NCBI RefSeq assembly: GCF_900099685.1
Contig: NZ_FNDW01000014.1
Span: 42,057 to 106,056, forward strand
Length of the DNA stretch: 64,000 nucleotides
Direction: 5' to 3'
Origin: Chryseobacterium taeanense
GTDB lineage: Bacteria > Bacteroidota > Bacteroidia > Flavobacteriales > Weeksellaceae
In this document: positions 26,441 to 35,234 of the stretch, in pieces
Numbering within the stretch: position 1 is the first letter of the stretch
Layout of the letters: each line of letters begins with the position of its first letter
Made by a program: the position numbers and the translations under genes
The notes under the pieces: model-generated
Database searches by the model: none
Told to the model about the DNA's origin: nothing
What the model saw: the letters and a program-made list of their open reading frames with translations, nothing else

Positions 26441-29002
26441 TTACATTGGTCCTCCCTGTTGATCGTCTCCTGTAGCATTGGAGTTGATGTCTTTTTTACG
26501 CTTAGGCTGTTCGATTTTCTCTCCCTGCTTGAATCTATAAGTAAAAGAAAGTGCAAACTGTCTTGGTTGCCATTGCATATAAGAATCTCTGACACTATTT
26601 GCTGTGTAAGTAGTAGATCGCATTGCTCTGGTATTGAAGATATCCTGGATGTTAAATGAAATTGTAGCATTTCCGCTCCAGATGGTTTTTGATGCGCCAA
26701 AATTAATGGCATACATGTCTTTCCTTTCCTGATATGCTGTTTTCTGACCTCCTCTGTAGAATCCTTGTAGCTGTAAACTGAATGTTTTGTCAACTTTAAA
26801 TGTAGAGGTAAGTCTTGCCCTCGTTGAAAGTCCTTTTCCTTCAAAATTAGCGACTGCCTGAATTGGATTTCCTAATTTGTCAAAGGTATCATAAAGCGTA
26901 CTTCCTTTGGTGTTGTATCCGAATAAATCTAGATTTCCAAGTAATTTCAACCAACCGGTTGCGTCCCAGTTAAAGTTTAAATCCAGTCCATAACGGTCAT
27001 CAGTACCCAAGTTAATAGGTTTTGTATGAGATTCAATCACTTTAGGCATCATGATATTTCCATCTTCATCTTCAGCTAATTTATTATATACTAGCATTTT
27101 AGTATCGTCAGTCTGATGTCTGTAATACAAAGTAGGATTGATCGTAAATTTCCTTTTGGAAATACTGTAGCCAAATTCATAAGAATCAACATATGAAGGA
27201 TTCAGATTAATATTTCCATCAAAAATATTCTGATTGTCATTATAATTCGGGTTAGGAATCATGAAGAACGATCTCGGACGGTCAATTCTCCTTGTATAGT
27301 TTAATAATAACTGATTATCTTTAGCAAATTCATAGCTTAAATAAACACTAGGAAATAAATTGTTATAATTTTTTGTAGTGTTAAGAGCCGGACTGTTTGG
27401 TACTAAATTTTTATAAAAAATATCCACATTGGAAAGCTCATCTCTTAATCCTAACTGATATCCCAGATTTCCGATTTTACTTCTAAATTGTAAGTAGAAA
27501 GCGTTAAAAGTTTCTTTATAAGTTGCATCATAGGTATATGGTGTCAGAAAAGAGAAAACAGGAGGTTCTTCCGTACTCTGTTGTACATCATTGCTGTAAT
27601 CGTTATTATTAATGTCTAACCTGTAACCAGCTTCTAGTTTAGAATTTTCTCCAATTGGAAGTTCGTAATCTGCCTTGGCAATTACGGATCTGTTTATCGT
27701 ATTCTGATTTACAATATTTTTCAAATCTAACACTCCAGTCTGACTGATATCTGTATCATTATAGGATCTGTTTCTTTGTAAGCTCAATGATAACGATAAG
27801 TTTTGTCCTTTATCATCAAATTTATGGTCTAAACCGAAATCTCCTTGAAATGCGAGATTATTATTAGCTCCTAACGTTATCCTTTTGGAAGTACTGTTAG
27901 GATCTTTAAAATAATCGTAATAATAATCAATATTACCTACACTTTCATTATCAAAAGTTCTTACAGTACCTGAAGCATTTACAGAAGTTTTATCCGTAAT
28001 GTCATATACAAGCCCAGCAGAAGCATTATAATTGTTGTTCTTACTGTTGTTTTCAGAATCGGTATTTCTTTGTACCAAATCATCATCAAGCACCGCATTG
28101 GTGAAATAATCATCGTTTCTGCTGGTATTTTTAGATTCTCTGTAGCCACCACCACCATTCAGGAACCAGGTAAGATTTCCTTTTCTCCAGCTAAGGTTGG
28201 TGTTAAGGTTGGTTTGAGGCAAATATCCCAGTGTTCCGGTAACGCTTCCGTTAAAACCGGTTTTTTTATTTTTCTTTAAAATAATGTTTAAAATACCTGC
28301 AGTTCCGCTCGCTTCAAATTTTGAAGAAGGATTGGTAATTACTTCAATTCTTTCAATTTGGTCAGCAGGAATACTTTGTAAAGCATTGGCGCCATCATCA
28401 ATTCCCAATAATGCTGATGGCTTGCCGTTGATTAAGAATCTTACATTAGAACTACCACGCATCGAAACGGTACCATCCGTATCCACAGAAACCGACGGTA
28501 CGTTGGAAAGTACATCCTGAAGATTTCCTCCCTTACTTACAATATCCTGAGAAGGATCGTATGTTCTTTTGTCGAGTTCAACTTTATATGGCTTTGTTGA
28601 AGGTGCTGTGATAACTACACCCTGAATGTCACCTGTTTTAAGATTCGTAGCACTTGTTTCAGGATCAATGGAAAGCGCTCCTATATTGCCGGCAGTTGCA
28701 ATCTGCTTCGTAACAACACTCTTTTTGTAATCGATTGCCTCAATGGTGATATCGTACTGTCCGGGTGTGAGGTCAAGCTTGTATTGCCCCTTTTCATCGG
28801 TAAGTGCAGCATCACTGAATTGCTTATTCGTTTTATTACTAAACGTAACAGAGGCATAAGGAACGGGCTGGTTGTTTTTGCTGACGACCGACCCGGAAAT
28901 ACCTACCTTCTCCTGTGCAAAAGCCAACGCTGCTGCCGAAAGTACAAAAGTAAGCCCTAAGGTTTTTCTTGTAAAAATGTTAATGATTTCCGTCTGATTC
29001 AT
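26441..29002 (-). CDS. TonB-dependent-receptor-like outer membrane beta-barrel protein
   Basis: The protein has a signal region in the first 29 residues ending ALAFAQ, then a carboxypeptidase-regulatory-like beta-sandwich (GISGSVVSKNNQPVPYASV) typical of Bacteroidota receptors. A plug-like domain (about 130-240) contains LQDVLSNVPSVSVDTDG and QIERIEVITNPSSKFEASG. The remaining 600 residues form a barrel of the OMP_b-brl_3 type, with LLNYTRRIDRPRSFFMIPN and a final strand FALSFTYRFKQG. About 40 residues follow the barrel, which is unusual because barrels normally end at the C-terminal aromatic residue. No susC/susD partner is present, so the ligand is unknown. Length is 853 residues. Confidence 0.88.
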   Translation of the reverse strand: MNQTEIINIFTRKTLGLTFVLSAAALAFAQEKVGISGSVVSKNNQPVPYASVTFSNKTNKQFSDAALTDEKGQYKLDLTPGQYDITIEAIDYKKSVVTKQIATAGNIGALSIDPETSATNLKTGDIQGVVITAPSTKPYKVELDKRTYDPSQDIVSKGGNLQDVLSNVPSVSVDTDGTVSMRGSSNVRFLINGKPSALLGIDDGANALQSIPADQIERIEVITNPSSKFEASGTAGILNIILKKNKKTGFNGSVTGTLGYLPQTNLNTNLSWRKGNLTWFLNGGGGYRESKNTSRNDDYFTNAVLDDDLVQRNTDSENNSKNNNYNASAGLVYDITDKTSVNASGTVRTFDNESVGNIDYYYDYFKDPNSTSKRITLGANNNLAFQGDFGLDHKFDDKGQNLSLSLSLQRNRSYNDTDISQTGVLDLKNIVNQNTINRSVIAKADYELPIGENSKLEAGYRLDINNNDYSNDVQQSTEEPPVFSFLTPYTYDATYKETFNAFYLQFRSKIGNLGYQLGLRDELSNVDIFYKNLVPNSPALNTTKNYNNLFPSVYLSYEFAKDNQLLLNYTRRIDRPRSFFMIPNPNYNDNQNIFDGNINLNPSYVDSYEFGYSISKRKFTINPTLYYRHQTDDTKMLVYNKLAEDEDGNIMMPKVIESHTKPINLGTDDRYGLDLNFNWDATGWLKLLGNLDLFGYNTKGSTLYDTFDKLGNPIQAVANFEGKGLSTRARLTSTFKVDKTFSLQLQGFYRGGQKTAYQERKDMYAINFGASKTIWSGNATISFNIQDIFNTRAMRSTTYTANSVRDSYMQWQPRQFALSFTYRFKQGEKIEQPKRKKDINSNATGDDQQGGPM

Positions 29003-29169
29003 AAGGTATTTTTTGTGTAAAATCGTGAAAGATTTCTCTTAATATTATGAAATTATCAATCTCTTTTTGATTTCAAATATTAAGCCTAATTTATTATTTA
29101 TGGTATATATGTCGCTTAAAAAAGCGAAATGTTAATTATTAAATTGTTAAAAAAAAGTTAATATGATTA

Positions 29170-30195
29170 TTATTTTATGTTTTTAGAATTCAGCCAGTCC
29201 TGATACGCTTTAGCGTTAATGGCGTGTTGTTCTGCACTTGCCGTAAATTTATGGTATCCTAATCTTGCGGGATCGGCACACATAAAGATGTAATCGTTTT
29301 TTTCAGCGTTTAAAATTGCATCTACAGAATTTTTATCCACCACACAGATCGGTCCCGGAGGAATACCTTTATTAGCGTACGTGTTATATGGTGAAGGGGT
29401 AGATAAATGTTTATAGAAAACTCTTTTGATAGGTTCTTTAAAATTAGTCTGCTTATTGATGGCATAAATTACCGTCGGATCCGACTGTAGTTTCATATCT
29501 TTTCTGTAACGATTCAGGTATAATCCGGCAATAGTTTTCATTTCATCTTTTTTTCCTCCGGATTCTTTATAAACAATGGAAGCCAAAGCATAAATCTGAT
29601 CTCTTGTAAGACCTGACTGTTCTTCTTTTGCTTTTCTTTCTGAATTCCAGAATTCATTATACTGATCGTTGAATTTTTTGAAAAATTCCTGAGGAGTCAC
29701 CGTCCAGAAAAAATTATAGGTATCAATAAAGAAATATTTTTTAAGATCTTCTGCACTGCTGTAGCCTTTCTCTTTGGCAATTGTACTCAGGCCGTTCACA
29801 AACTGTAAAGAATCCAGTTCTGTTTTTTTTGTGACTTTACCAAGCATCTGATAAACATCTCCGAAGTCACCTATCCTGAAGCTGTTTTCACTTTGGTTTC
29901 CGGCTTTAATCATATTCACAAGTTTTGCATTTCCTAAACCTTTCTGAAAATGATAACGACCCGCTTTGAAATACTTATCCAATTCTTTTTCTTTAGCTAC
30001 GGATTCAAATGCTTCTTTATCATCTACATATTGTGTTGCAGAATCAAGAATTTGATTAAAATTTGCGTTATGGGGAATCAGAACATAGCCGTCTTTTTTA
30101 ATATTGTTCCCGTAATATTTAGTATAAAATCTAAAACCAAAAAATCCACCTATCACAAAAACAAGCAGAATAATGGTGAGTATAGCTTTTTTCAT
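29170..30195 (-). CDS. mltG: Endolytic transglycosylase MltG
   Basis: This inner-membrane enzyme cleaves nascent glycan strands and is thought to set peptidoglycan chain length. It has one N-terminal membrane span (residues 4-24), a LysM-like region and then the YceG catalytic domain with the key glutamate in ASIVYKESGGKKDEM, followed by VYLNRY-like GLYLNRYRKDMKLQSDPTV and TPSPYNTYANKGIPPGPI. The C-terminal part has YIFMCADPARLGYHKFT, a family hallmark. Its 341 residues are typical. It lies 22 bases after dapF on the same strand, so two cell-wall genes form one unit. Confidence 0.95.
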   Translation of the reverse strand: MKKAILTIILLVFVIGGFFGFRFYTKYYGNNIKKDGYVLIPHNANFNQILDSATQYVDDKEAFESVAKEKELDKYFKAGRYHFQKGLGNAKLVNMIKAGNQSENSFRIGDFGDVYQMLGKVTKKTELDSLQFVNGLSTIAKEKGYSSAEDLKKYFFIDTYNFFWTVTPQEFFKKFNDQYNEFWNSERKAKEEQSGLTRDQIYALASIVYKESGGKKDEMKTIAGLYLNRYRKDMKLQSDPTVIYAINKQTNFKEPIKRVFYKHLSTPSPYNTYANKGIPPGPICVVDKNSVDAILNAEKNDYIFMCADPARLGYHKFTASAEQHAINAKAYQDWLNSKNIK

Positions 30196-30217
30196 TTAAT
30201 CTTAATTAATATTTGTC

Positions 30218-30985
30218 TTAAATAAGGTCGATTTTACCTTTAAAAACTTGTTTTGCAGGGCCTTCCAGCCATATGTTTTTGAAAGTGTTCCCATTTTGTT
30301 CAGCATATACTTTAAGATTTCCGCCTAAAGTCTTTACTTTTACGGAGATTAGATTGTTATTTTGAAGAAAAGTTAAAGCTGAAGCCGTAACTCCTGTACC
30401 GCAGCTGTACGTTTCATCCTCAACGCCTCGTTCATAGGTTCTTACGAAAATTTTATCATCATTAATTTTTTCCACAAAATTCACATTGATTCCTTTTTCT
30501 TTGTAATTTTCAGAATTTCGGATGCTGTTTCCTTCCGCAAATACATTATAATTAACAATATCTTCAACGTATTTTACATAATGTGGCGAACCGGTATTCA
30601 TAACGGTATCATTCCCATCGCTGGAAATGGTTTCCACGTCAGACATTTTTAATTTAACCACACCATTATGAATTTCTGCCACGTGTTCTCCATCAATTGC
30701 TAAAAATTTGCAGTTTCCTTCAAAAATATCAAGAAAAAAAGCAAAGGCAACCGAGCAGCGCGCTCCGTTTCCGCAAAAGCTTTTCGAGCCATCCGAGTTA
30801 TAATAATCTACTTCAAAATCAAAATTCTCTGCTGAATTTATTTTAATCAACCCATCCGCGCCGATACCGAAACGGCGGTCACAAAGCTTTTGAATGTCGG
30901 CAATTGAAAGATCGTTCCATTCTCCGGAGCGGTTGTCGATCATTACAAAATCGTTTCCGGTTCCCTGATATTTATAAAATTCCAT
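30218..30985 (-). CDS. dapF: Diaminopimelate epimerase
   Basis: This cytoplasmic PLP-independent epimerase converts LL- to meso-diaminopimelate for lysine and peptidoglycan. The two catalytic cysteines are visible in FCGNGARC (Cys71) and in YSCGTGVTAS. The opening YKYQGTGNDFVMID and the RFGIGADGLI segment are family signatures. The 255 residues are close to the usual 270. It is followed by mltG after 22 bases, linking precursor supply and glycan processing. A -7 promoter element lies about 32 bases before the start. Confidence 0.96.
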   Translation of the reverse strand: MEFYKYQGTGNDFVMIDNRSGEWNDLSIADIQKLCDRRFGIGADGLIKINSAENFDFEVDYYNSDGSKSFCGNGARCSVAFAFFLDIFEGNCKFLAIDGEHVAEIHNGVVKLKMSDVETISSDGNDTVMNTGSPHYVKYVEDIVNYNVFAEGNSIRNSENYKEKGINVNFVEKINDDKIFVRTYERGVEDETYSCGTGVTASALTFLQNNNLISVKVKTLGGNLKVYAEQNGNTFKNIWLEGPAKQVFKGKIDLI

Positions 30986-31017
30986 ATCTAATAGCTGATT
31001 TATCTGAATTAAACATA

Positions 31018-31025
31018 CAAAATTA
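31018..31025 (-). promoter_or_regulatory. -7 promoter element for dapF-mltG
   Basis: TAATTTTG on the reverse strand matches TAnnTTTG and lies 32 bases before the dapF ATG. No clear -33 element was seen. Confidence 0.42.
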
Positions 31026-31036
31026 GTGCAATTAAA

Positions 31037-31072
31037 ACAAAAAACGAACAGTGTTAGCTGTCCGTTTTCTTA
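31037..31072 (-). terminator. Terminator after pnuC-lipoprotein pair
   Basis: AAAACGAACAG (31041-31051) pairs with CTGTCCGTTTT (31058-31068), with one mismatch. On the reverse strand it is followed by a T-run. It separates the lipoprotein gene from the dapF promoter. Confidence 0.75.
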
Positions 31073-31084
31073 TTTATAATCGTT

Positions 31085-31660
31085 TTATCTAAATCCTCCG
31101 CTATTTGTATTCCTGGTATTCGGTTGAGACGAACTTTGCTGAGTCGACGATCCTGAATTGTTTCTAAATCCACCATTATTAGAGTTTGTATTGGAAGAGT
31201 TATTCGAGGAGTTATTTCTGAATCCGCTGTTGTTTTGCTGAGTCGGTGCTTTCTGGCGTTGATTCCTGAATCCACTATCAGATTGCTGATTCCTGTTCTG
31301 CCTGTTGCTATTTCTGAATCCTCCATTGTTGGAATTACCCCGGAAACCATTATTAGGTCTGGCGGAAGTGGTCTCACCATCGGATCTTCTTTCAATATAA
31401 ACTTTTCTTCTCGAATTATTGTAATTCTGGTAATAATATGGCATACCGTTATCATAGTAGTAATTCATATTATTTCGGTAATAATATCCATCATTACCCC
31501 AGTATCCTCCGTTTCCGTAGTATCCTTGCGGAGCATAATAATATCCGTTATCATAATAAGGATCTCCATACGTACTTGCGTACGGATCTGCGTAGGCTGT
31601 ACACGATGCTAAACCTGCAATTGCGACAACACTGAATGCTATTTTTAATAAATTTTTCAT
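31085..31660 (-). CDS. Low-complexity lipoprotein with Tyr/Gly and GFRN repeats
   Basis: The signal peptide ends in VAIAGLASC, with lipidation at Cys20. The mature protein has two low-complexity zones: residues 24-85 rich in Tyr, Gly, Asn and Asp (GNGGYWGNDGYYYRNNMNYYY) and residues 90-191 rich in Asn, Ser and Gln with six GFR motifs, five of them of NGGFRN or NSGFRN type. The chain ends exactly on GGFR. No globular domain is evident. It lies 4 bases after pnuC on the same strand and shares its terminator. The cell location is probably periplasmic or surface. The function is unknown, and the repeat motif suggests multivalent binding or a structural role. Confidence 0.75.
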   Translation of the reverse strand: MKNLLKIAFSVVAIAGLASCTAYADPYASTYGDPYYDNGYYYAPQGYYGNGGYWGNDGYYYRNNMNYYYDNGMPYYYQNYNNSRRKVYIERRSDGETTSARPNNGFRGNSNNGGFRNSNRQNRNQQSDSGFRNQRQKAPTQQNNSGFRNNSSNNSSNTNSNNGGFRNNSGSSTQQSSSQPNTRNTNSGGFR

Positions 31661-31664
31661 GACT

Positions 31665-32333
31665 TTACGTACTTTTTGTTCTTAAACTTTTCTTCCAGGT
31701 AATAAAGCCCTGGATTGCCATTATAGTAAATACCAAATATTGAACCGAAGTGATACCGAGACCTTTATAAATCATCATGGGGATACATATAAAATCTCCG
31801 ATGATCCAGAAAATCCAGTTTTCAACACGTCTTTTTGCCATGAACCACATTCCTACAAGAAAAATAGAAGTGGTAACAACATCCAGCCAGTTGCCCCAGT
31901 CGAGGTGATACAAACCCAGTCGAATGTTTCTCATTGAAAACTGATTATCAATGAAAGGTTTATAGTAATATACTACAGTTACTAAGATTAAGCTTAAAGC
32001 AAAAAGTAAAATCCCGTAAAACCATTCTTTTTTTGAAGCCCATGAAACTTCCACGTGAATATGGTCATTTGAGTTTTTCGCCCATAAAATCCATCCGTAA
32101 ATACTCATTACTGTATAATATACATTAATCATGCAGTCTCCCAACAGTCCAAAATTGAAAAGAATATAAACATAAATAAGGGTAGAAATGATTCCTGTAG
32201 GATAAACCCATATATTTTTTTTAATGGAAAAATAAACGCTTAAAATTCCGAATATGGCAGCAAATGCTTCAAGGAAAATCTGCAACGTAGTGTATGTTTC
32301 GTAGGGTTTTACGAAAAGATCATATAGATTCAT
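31665..32333 (-). CDS. pnuC: Nicotinamide riboside transporter PnuC
   Basis: This inner-membrane uniporter brings nicotinamide riboside in for NAD salvage. I start it at the ATG at 32333 (222 residues, MNLYDLFVKPYET); the longer frame uses a TTG. About seven spans are predicted. Family motifs include WVYPTGIISTLIYVYI, INVYYTVMSIYGWILW, WLDVVTTSIFLVGMWFMAKRRVENWIFWIIGDFICIPMMIYKGL and a late QYLVFTIMAIQGFITWKK. The WxxW and GW aromatic positions that stack the nicotinamide ring in PnuC are present. No riboswitch-like structure was seen upstream. It is followed by the low-complexity lipoprotein gene after 4 bases. Confidence 0.9.
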   Translation of the reverse strand: MNLYDLFVKPYETYTTLQIFLEAFAAIFGILSVYFSIKKNIWVYPTGIISTLIYVYILFNFGLLGDCMINVYYTVMSIYGWILWAKNSNDHIHVEVSWASKKEWFYGILLFALSLILVTVVYYYKPFIDNQFSMRNIRLGLYHLDWGNWLDVVTTSIFLVGMWFMAKRRVENWIFWIIGDFICIPMMIYKGLGITSVQYLVFTIMAIQGFITWKKSLRTKST

Positions 32334-32499
32334 AAGATCAAAAATAAACAAAAAAAGAGATACTTTAAAATGATTTAAATAATATGAAAATCAGATTTTT
32401 ATATTTCTTTCTTTAAAATAAATGATGAAAATCTATTAATAAACGTTAAGGTTTCTAAAATTTTTATATTTTCGTAAATCTTTAATTAAATTAGAAAAT

Positions 32500-33975
32500 A
32501 TGTATAAAATTTGGAAGAAAAAATCATTGACTCAGCTCCTTGCTGAAGCATCGGATGATGAAAAGGGCCTTAAAAAAACCCTTAGTGCGACATCTCTTGT
32601 TGCTTTAGGAATTGGTGCTATCATTGGCGCAGGACTTTTTTCTTTAACAGGAATTGCAGCTTCAGATAATGCAGGTCCTGCAGTTGTATATTCATTTATA
32701 TTGGCCGCTTTAGGATGTGCCTTCGCTGGTTTATGTTATGCGGAATTCGCATCGATGATACCTGTTGCAGGAAGTGCTTATACATACTCTTACGCTACAA
32801 TGGGTGAGTTTATTGCCTGGATTATAGGATGGGATCTGGTTCTTGAATATGCTTTAGGAGCAGCAACAGTAGCTGTAAGCTGGTCTCAGTACGTAACCAA
32901 ATTTTTACACCAGCTCGGAATAGATTTACCGAATTCACTGCTGCACGGCCCATGGGACGAATCAGCGGGAATCATCAACTTACCTGCAATAATAATTGTT
33001 TGTTTGTTGTCTTTACTTTTGATAAGAGGTACTAAAGAATCTGCTTTTCTCAACAACCTTTTGGTAGTATTAAAAGTAACCGTTGTTTTAGTATTTATAG
33101 CACTTGGTTGGGGCTTTATTAATAGTGCGAATCATACTCCTTTCATTCCTGTAAACGAAGGAGAATCGATGGTAAGCGCAGGGAAAATGTCTTTCATGGA
33201 GTTTTTTAAAAGCGATTATTTCGGGCATTACGGATGGAGCGGAATTCTTCGTGGTGCAGGAGTTGTTTTCTTCGCATTCATTGGTTTTGATGCAGTAAGT
33301 ACAGCAGCACAGGAAGCAAAAAATCCGCAAAAAGGCATGCCAATCGGAATTATCGGTTCATTAGTTATTTGTACTATTTTATATGTTTTATTTGCATATG
33401 TTTTAACAGGATTAGAGAATTATCTTAATTTTAAAGGAGATGCAAGTCCGGTAACGACTGCATTTGCTAAAACAGGATATACTTTCCTCAATTCTGCTCT
33501 TACTATTGCTATCATTGCAGGATATACTTCGGTAATGTTGGTAATGTTAATGGGACAAAGTCGTGTTTTTTACAGTATGAGTACTGATGGTCTTTTACCT
33601 AAATTTTTTAGTGATCTTCATCATAAAAACAGAACACCTTGGAAAACAAACATTGTTTTCATGATTTTCGTAAGTTTATTTGCCGGATTTGTACCTGTTA
33701 CGGATTTGGGACATATGGTAAGTATCGGAACTCTTTTCGCATTCTGTCTTGTTTGTATCGGAGTTATTGTGATGAGAAAATCAAATCCAAATGCTGTAAG
33801 AGGTTTTAAAGTACCATTTGTTCCTTTATTGCCAATTATAGGAGTTATCGTTTGTGTAGGGCTAATGATTGGTCTTCCGATCGAAAGCTGGGAAAGACTT
33901 GCGATTTGGCTTGTCATTGGCTTAGCAATTTACTTTTTCTATGGAATGAGAAATTCTAAACTCAATAAAAATTAA
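32500..33975 (+). CDS. APC-superfamily amino acid permease
   Basis: This is an inner-membrane amino acid transporter of the cationic amino acid transporter type, 491 residues with about 12 spans. The first span carries the substrate-binding GIGAIIGAGLFSLTG. Later segments include YAEFASMIPVAGSAYTYSYATMGEFIAWIIGWDL and the sixth-span FFAFIGFDAVSTAAQEAKNPQKGMPIGI, both hallmarks of the CAT group. The N-terminal LTQLLAEASDDEKGLKKTLSATSL is also shared with that group. The substrate could be a cationic or a broad neutral amino acid. It is a single gene with a TATATTTT -7-like site upstream and a terminator downstream. Confidence 0.9.
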   Translation: MYKIWKKKSLTQLLAEASDDEKGLKKTLSATSLVALGIGAIIGAGLFSLTGIAASDNAGPAVVYSFILAALGCAFAGLCYAEFASMIPVAGSAYTYSYATMGEFIAWIIGWDLVLEYALGAATVAVSWSQYVTKFLHQLGIDLPNSLLHGPWDESAGIINLPAIIIVCLLSLLLIRGTKESAFLNNLLVVLKVTVVLVFIALGWGFINSANHTPFIPVNEGESMVSAGKMSFMEFFKSDYFGHYGWSGILRGAGVVFFAFIGFDAVSTAAQEAKNPQKGMPIGIIGSLVICTILYVLFAYVLTGLENYLNFKGDASPVTTAFAKTGYTFLNSALTIAIIAGYTSVMLVMLMGQSRVFYSMSTDGLLPKFFSDLHHKNRTPWKTNIVFMIFVSLFAGFVPVTDLGHMVSIGTLFAFCLVCIGVIVMRKSNPNAVRGFKVPFVPLLPIIGVIVCVGLMIGLPIESWERLAIWLVIGLAIYFFYGMRNSKLNKN

Positions 33976-34000
33976 ATATTTTAAAATAAACTTTTTTATA

Positions 34001-34027
34001 AATCCTATCTTCCTGATAGGATTTTAT
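34001..34027 (+). terminator. Rho-independent terminator after permease gene
   Basis: AATCCTATC and GATAGGATT pair perfectly around loop TTCCT, followed by TTATTATT. The stem resembles the second hairpin of the repeat at 937-954 but lacks its partner palindrome. Confidence 0.7.
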
Positions 34028-34040
34028 TATTAATATTATC

Positions 34041-35051
34041 ATGAAAAAGATTTTACCATTATTACTTCTGTTCTTAGGTATCTTTACATTTTCTCAACAG
34101 ATTGAAAGCTTTAAAACCATTTTAAATGATAAAATAAGCATTAGGGCGATTGAATTAGATGACGATAAAGTCTGGTACAGCGGGACGGATTCCAAATTCG
34201 GGTTTGTTGATCTGATAGATCCTGAACATCAAAAGCAGATTAAATTATCTGATGAAAAACTTCAGTTCAGAACACTGGCGCAGGATGAGGATTACTTCTA
34301 TGCTGCAAATATTGAAAGTCCGGCTCGTTTTTTTAAAATTGATAAAAAGAATTTTACCCACCAAATTGTATTTAATGATATAAGTAAGGCTGCATTTTAT
34401 GACGCTTTTCATTTCGTACATAATCAATTAGCTTTTGCGTTTAGTGATACAGATGATAACAGATTGAAACTCGTAGTGTATAAAAACGGAGAATGGAGTT
34501 TCTTTAAAAACGATATCAGACTAAATACGGGTGAAGCAGCATTTGCCGCGAGCAATACCAATATCGCTTCAACAAAAAAATATTTGTGGATTGCGACCGG
34601 CGGGAAATCTTCGAGAATTTTAAGATTAAATTTCAAGGAAAATAAAATTGATGTTTTTAATACACCAATTATTCAGGGAGAATCGTCTCAGGGAATCTAT
34701 TCAATAGATTTCTCAGACGATAAATTCGGAATTGCTGTGGGCGGTGATTACACAAAACAGGAAGCCAATATCGATAATATCACAACAACCAATGACGGTG
34801 GAGAAACATGGCAAATTCAGGCTTCGGGAAAAAATGCAGGATATACGACCTGTGTTAAAATTAAACCTAATTCAAAAGGAAAAGAGATTATTGCAGTTGG
34901 AGATCAGCACATCAGCTATTCTTCCGATTACGGAAAAACATGGAAAAAGATTTCCGATGAGAAAGGATTTTTTGTCTGCCAATGGATTGATACAAATACG
35001 GTGGTTTTCGCTGGAAAAGATAAGATTTCAGTGATGAAATTAAAGTTTTGA
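34041..35051 (+). CDS. Secreted beta-propeller (YCF48/BNR-like) protein
   Basis: A signal peptide (MKKILPLLLLFLGIFTFSQQ) is followed by about 315 residues of repeating four-stranded blades. BNR/Asp-box motifs occur as TNDGGETWQI and SSDYGKTWKKI, and aromatic strand ends repeat (VWYSGTDSKFGFVD, YLWIATGGKSSRILRL). Similar proteins are annotated as oxidoreductase or YCF48-like in Bacteroidota. No catalytic residues can be named, so a binding or scaffold role outside the cell is likely. It begins 14 bases after the permease terminator. Confidence 0.75.
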   Translation: MKKILPLLLLFLGIFTFSQQIESFKTILNDKISIRAIELDDDKVWYSGTDSKFGFVDLIDPEHQKQIKLSDEKLQFRTLAQDEDYFYAANIESPARFFKIDKKNFTHQIVFNDISKAAFYDAFHFVHNQLAFAFSDTDDNRLKLVVYKNGEWSFFKNDIRLNTGEAAFAASNTNIASTKKYLWIATGGKSSRILRLNFKENKIDVFNTPIIQGESSQGIYSIDFSDDKFGIAVGGDYTKQEANIDNITTTNDGGETWQIQASGKNAGYTTCVKIKPNSKGKEIIAVGDQHISYSSDYGKTWKKISDEKGFFVCQWIDTNTVVFAGKDKISVMKLKF

Positions 35052-35182
35052 TCTTCATCTGTTATTACTCCGATAAAATTTTAAGATGAGTTCAGTTTGC
35101 TGCGGCTAAGTATTTAGACTCATTATAAATTTCTGAAAAAGACCCTAATATATTTCATGATTAGAAATTCATCAGATATCTT

Positions 35183-35190
35183 TAATTTTG
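35183..35190 (+). promoter_or_regulatory. -7 promoter element upstream of hemN
   Basis: TAATTTTG matches TAnnTTTG and ends 44 bases before the hemN ATG. The -33 element is unclear. Confidence 0.42.
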
Positions 35191-35234
35191 CATTATGAAA
35201 CTTTGATAAAAGTTCATTAAAATTTTATGTCGAA

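Noticed and set aside
31054..31612. Overlapping ORFs of 125-133 codons on both strands across the low-complexity lipoprotein gene
   Set aside because: They are shadows of biased codon use in a repetitive gene. Only the 191-codon frame has a signal peptide and lipobox.
32334..32499. Riboswitch upstream of pnuC
   Set aside because: No conserved TPP-, NAD- or preQ1-type core could be recognised in the AT-rich divergent gap.
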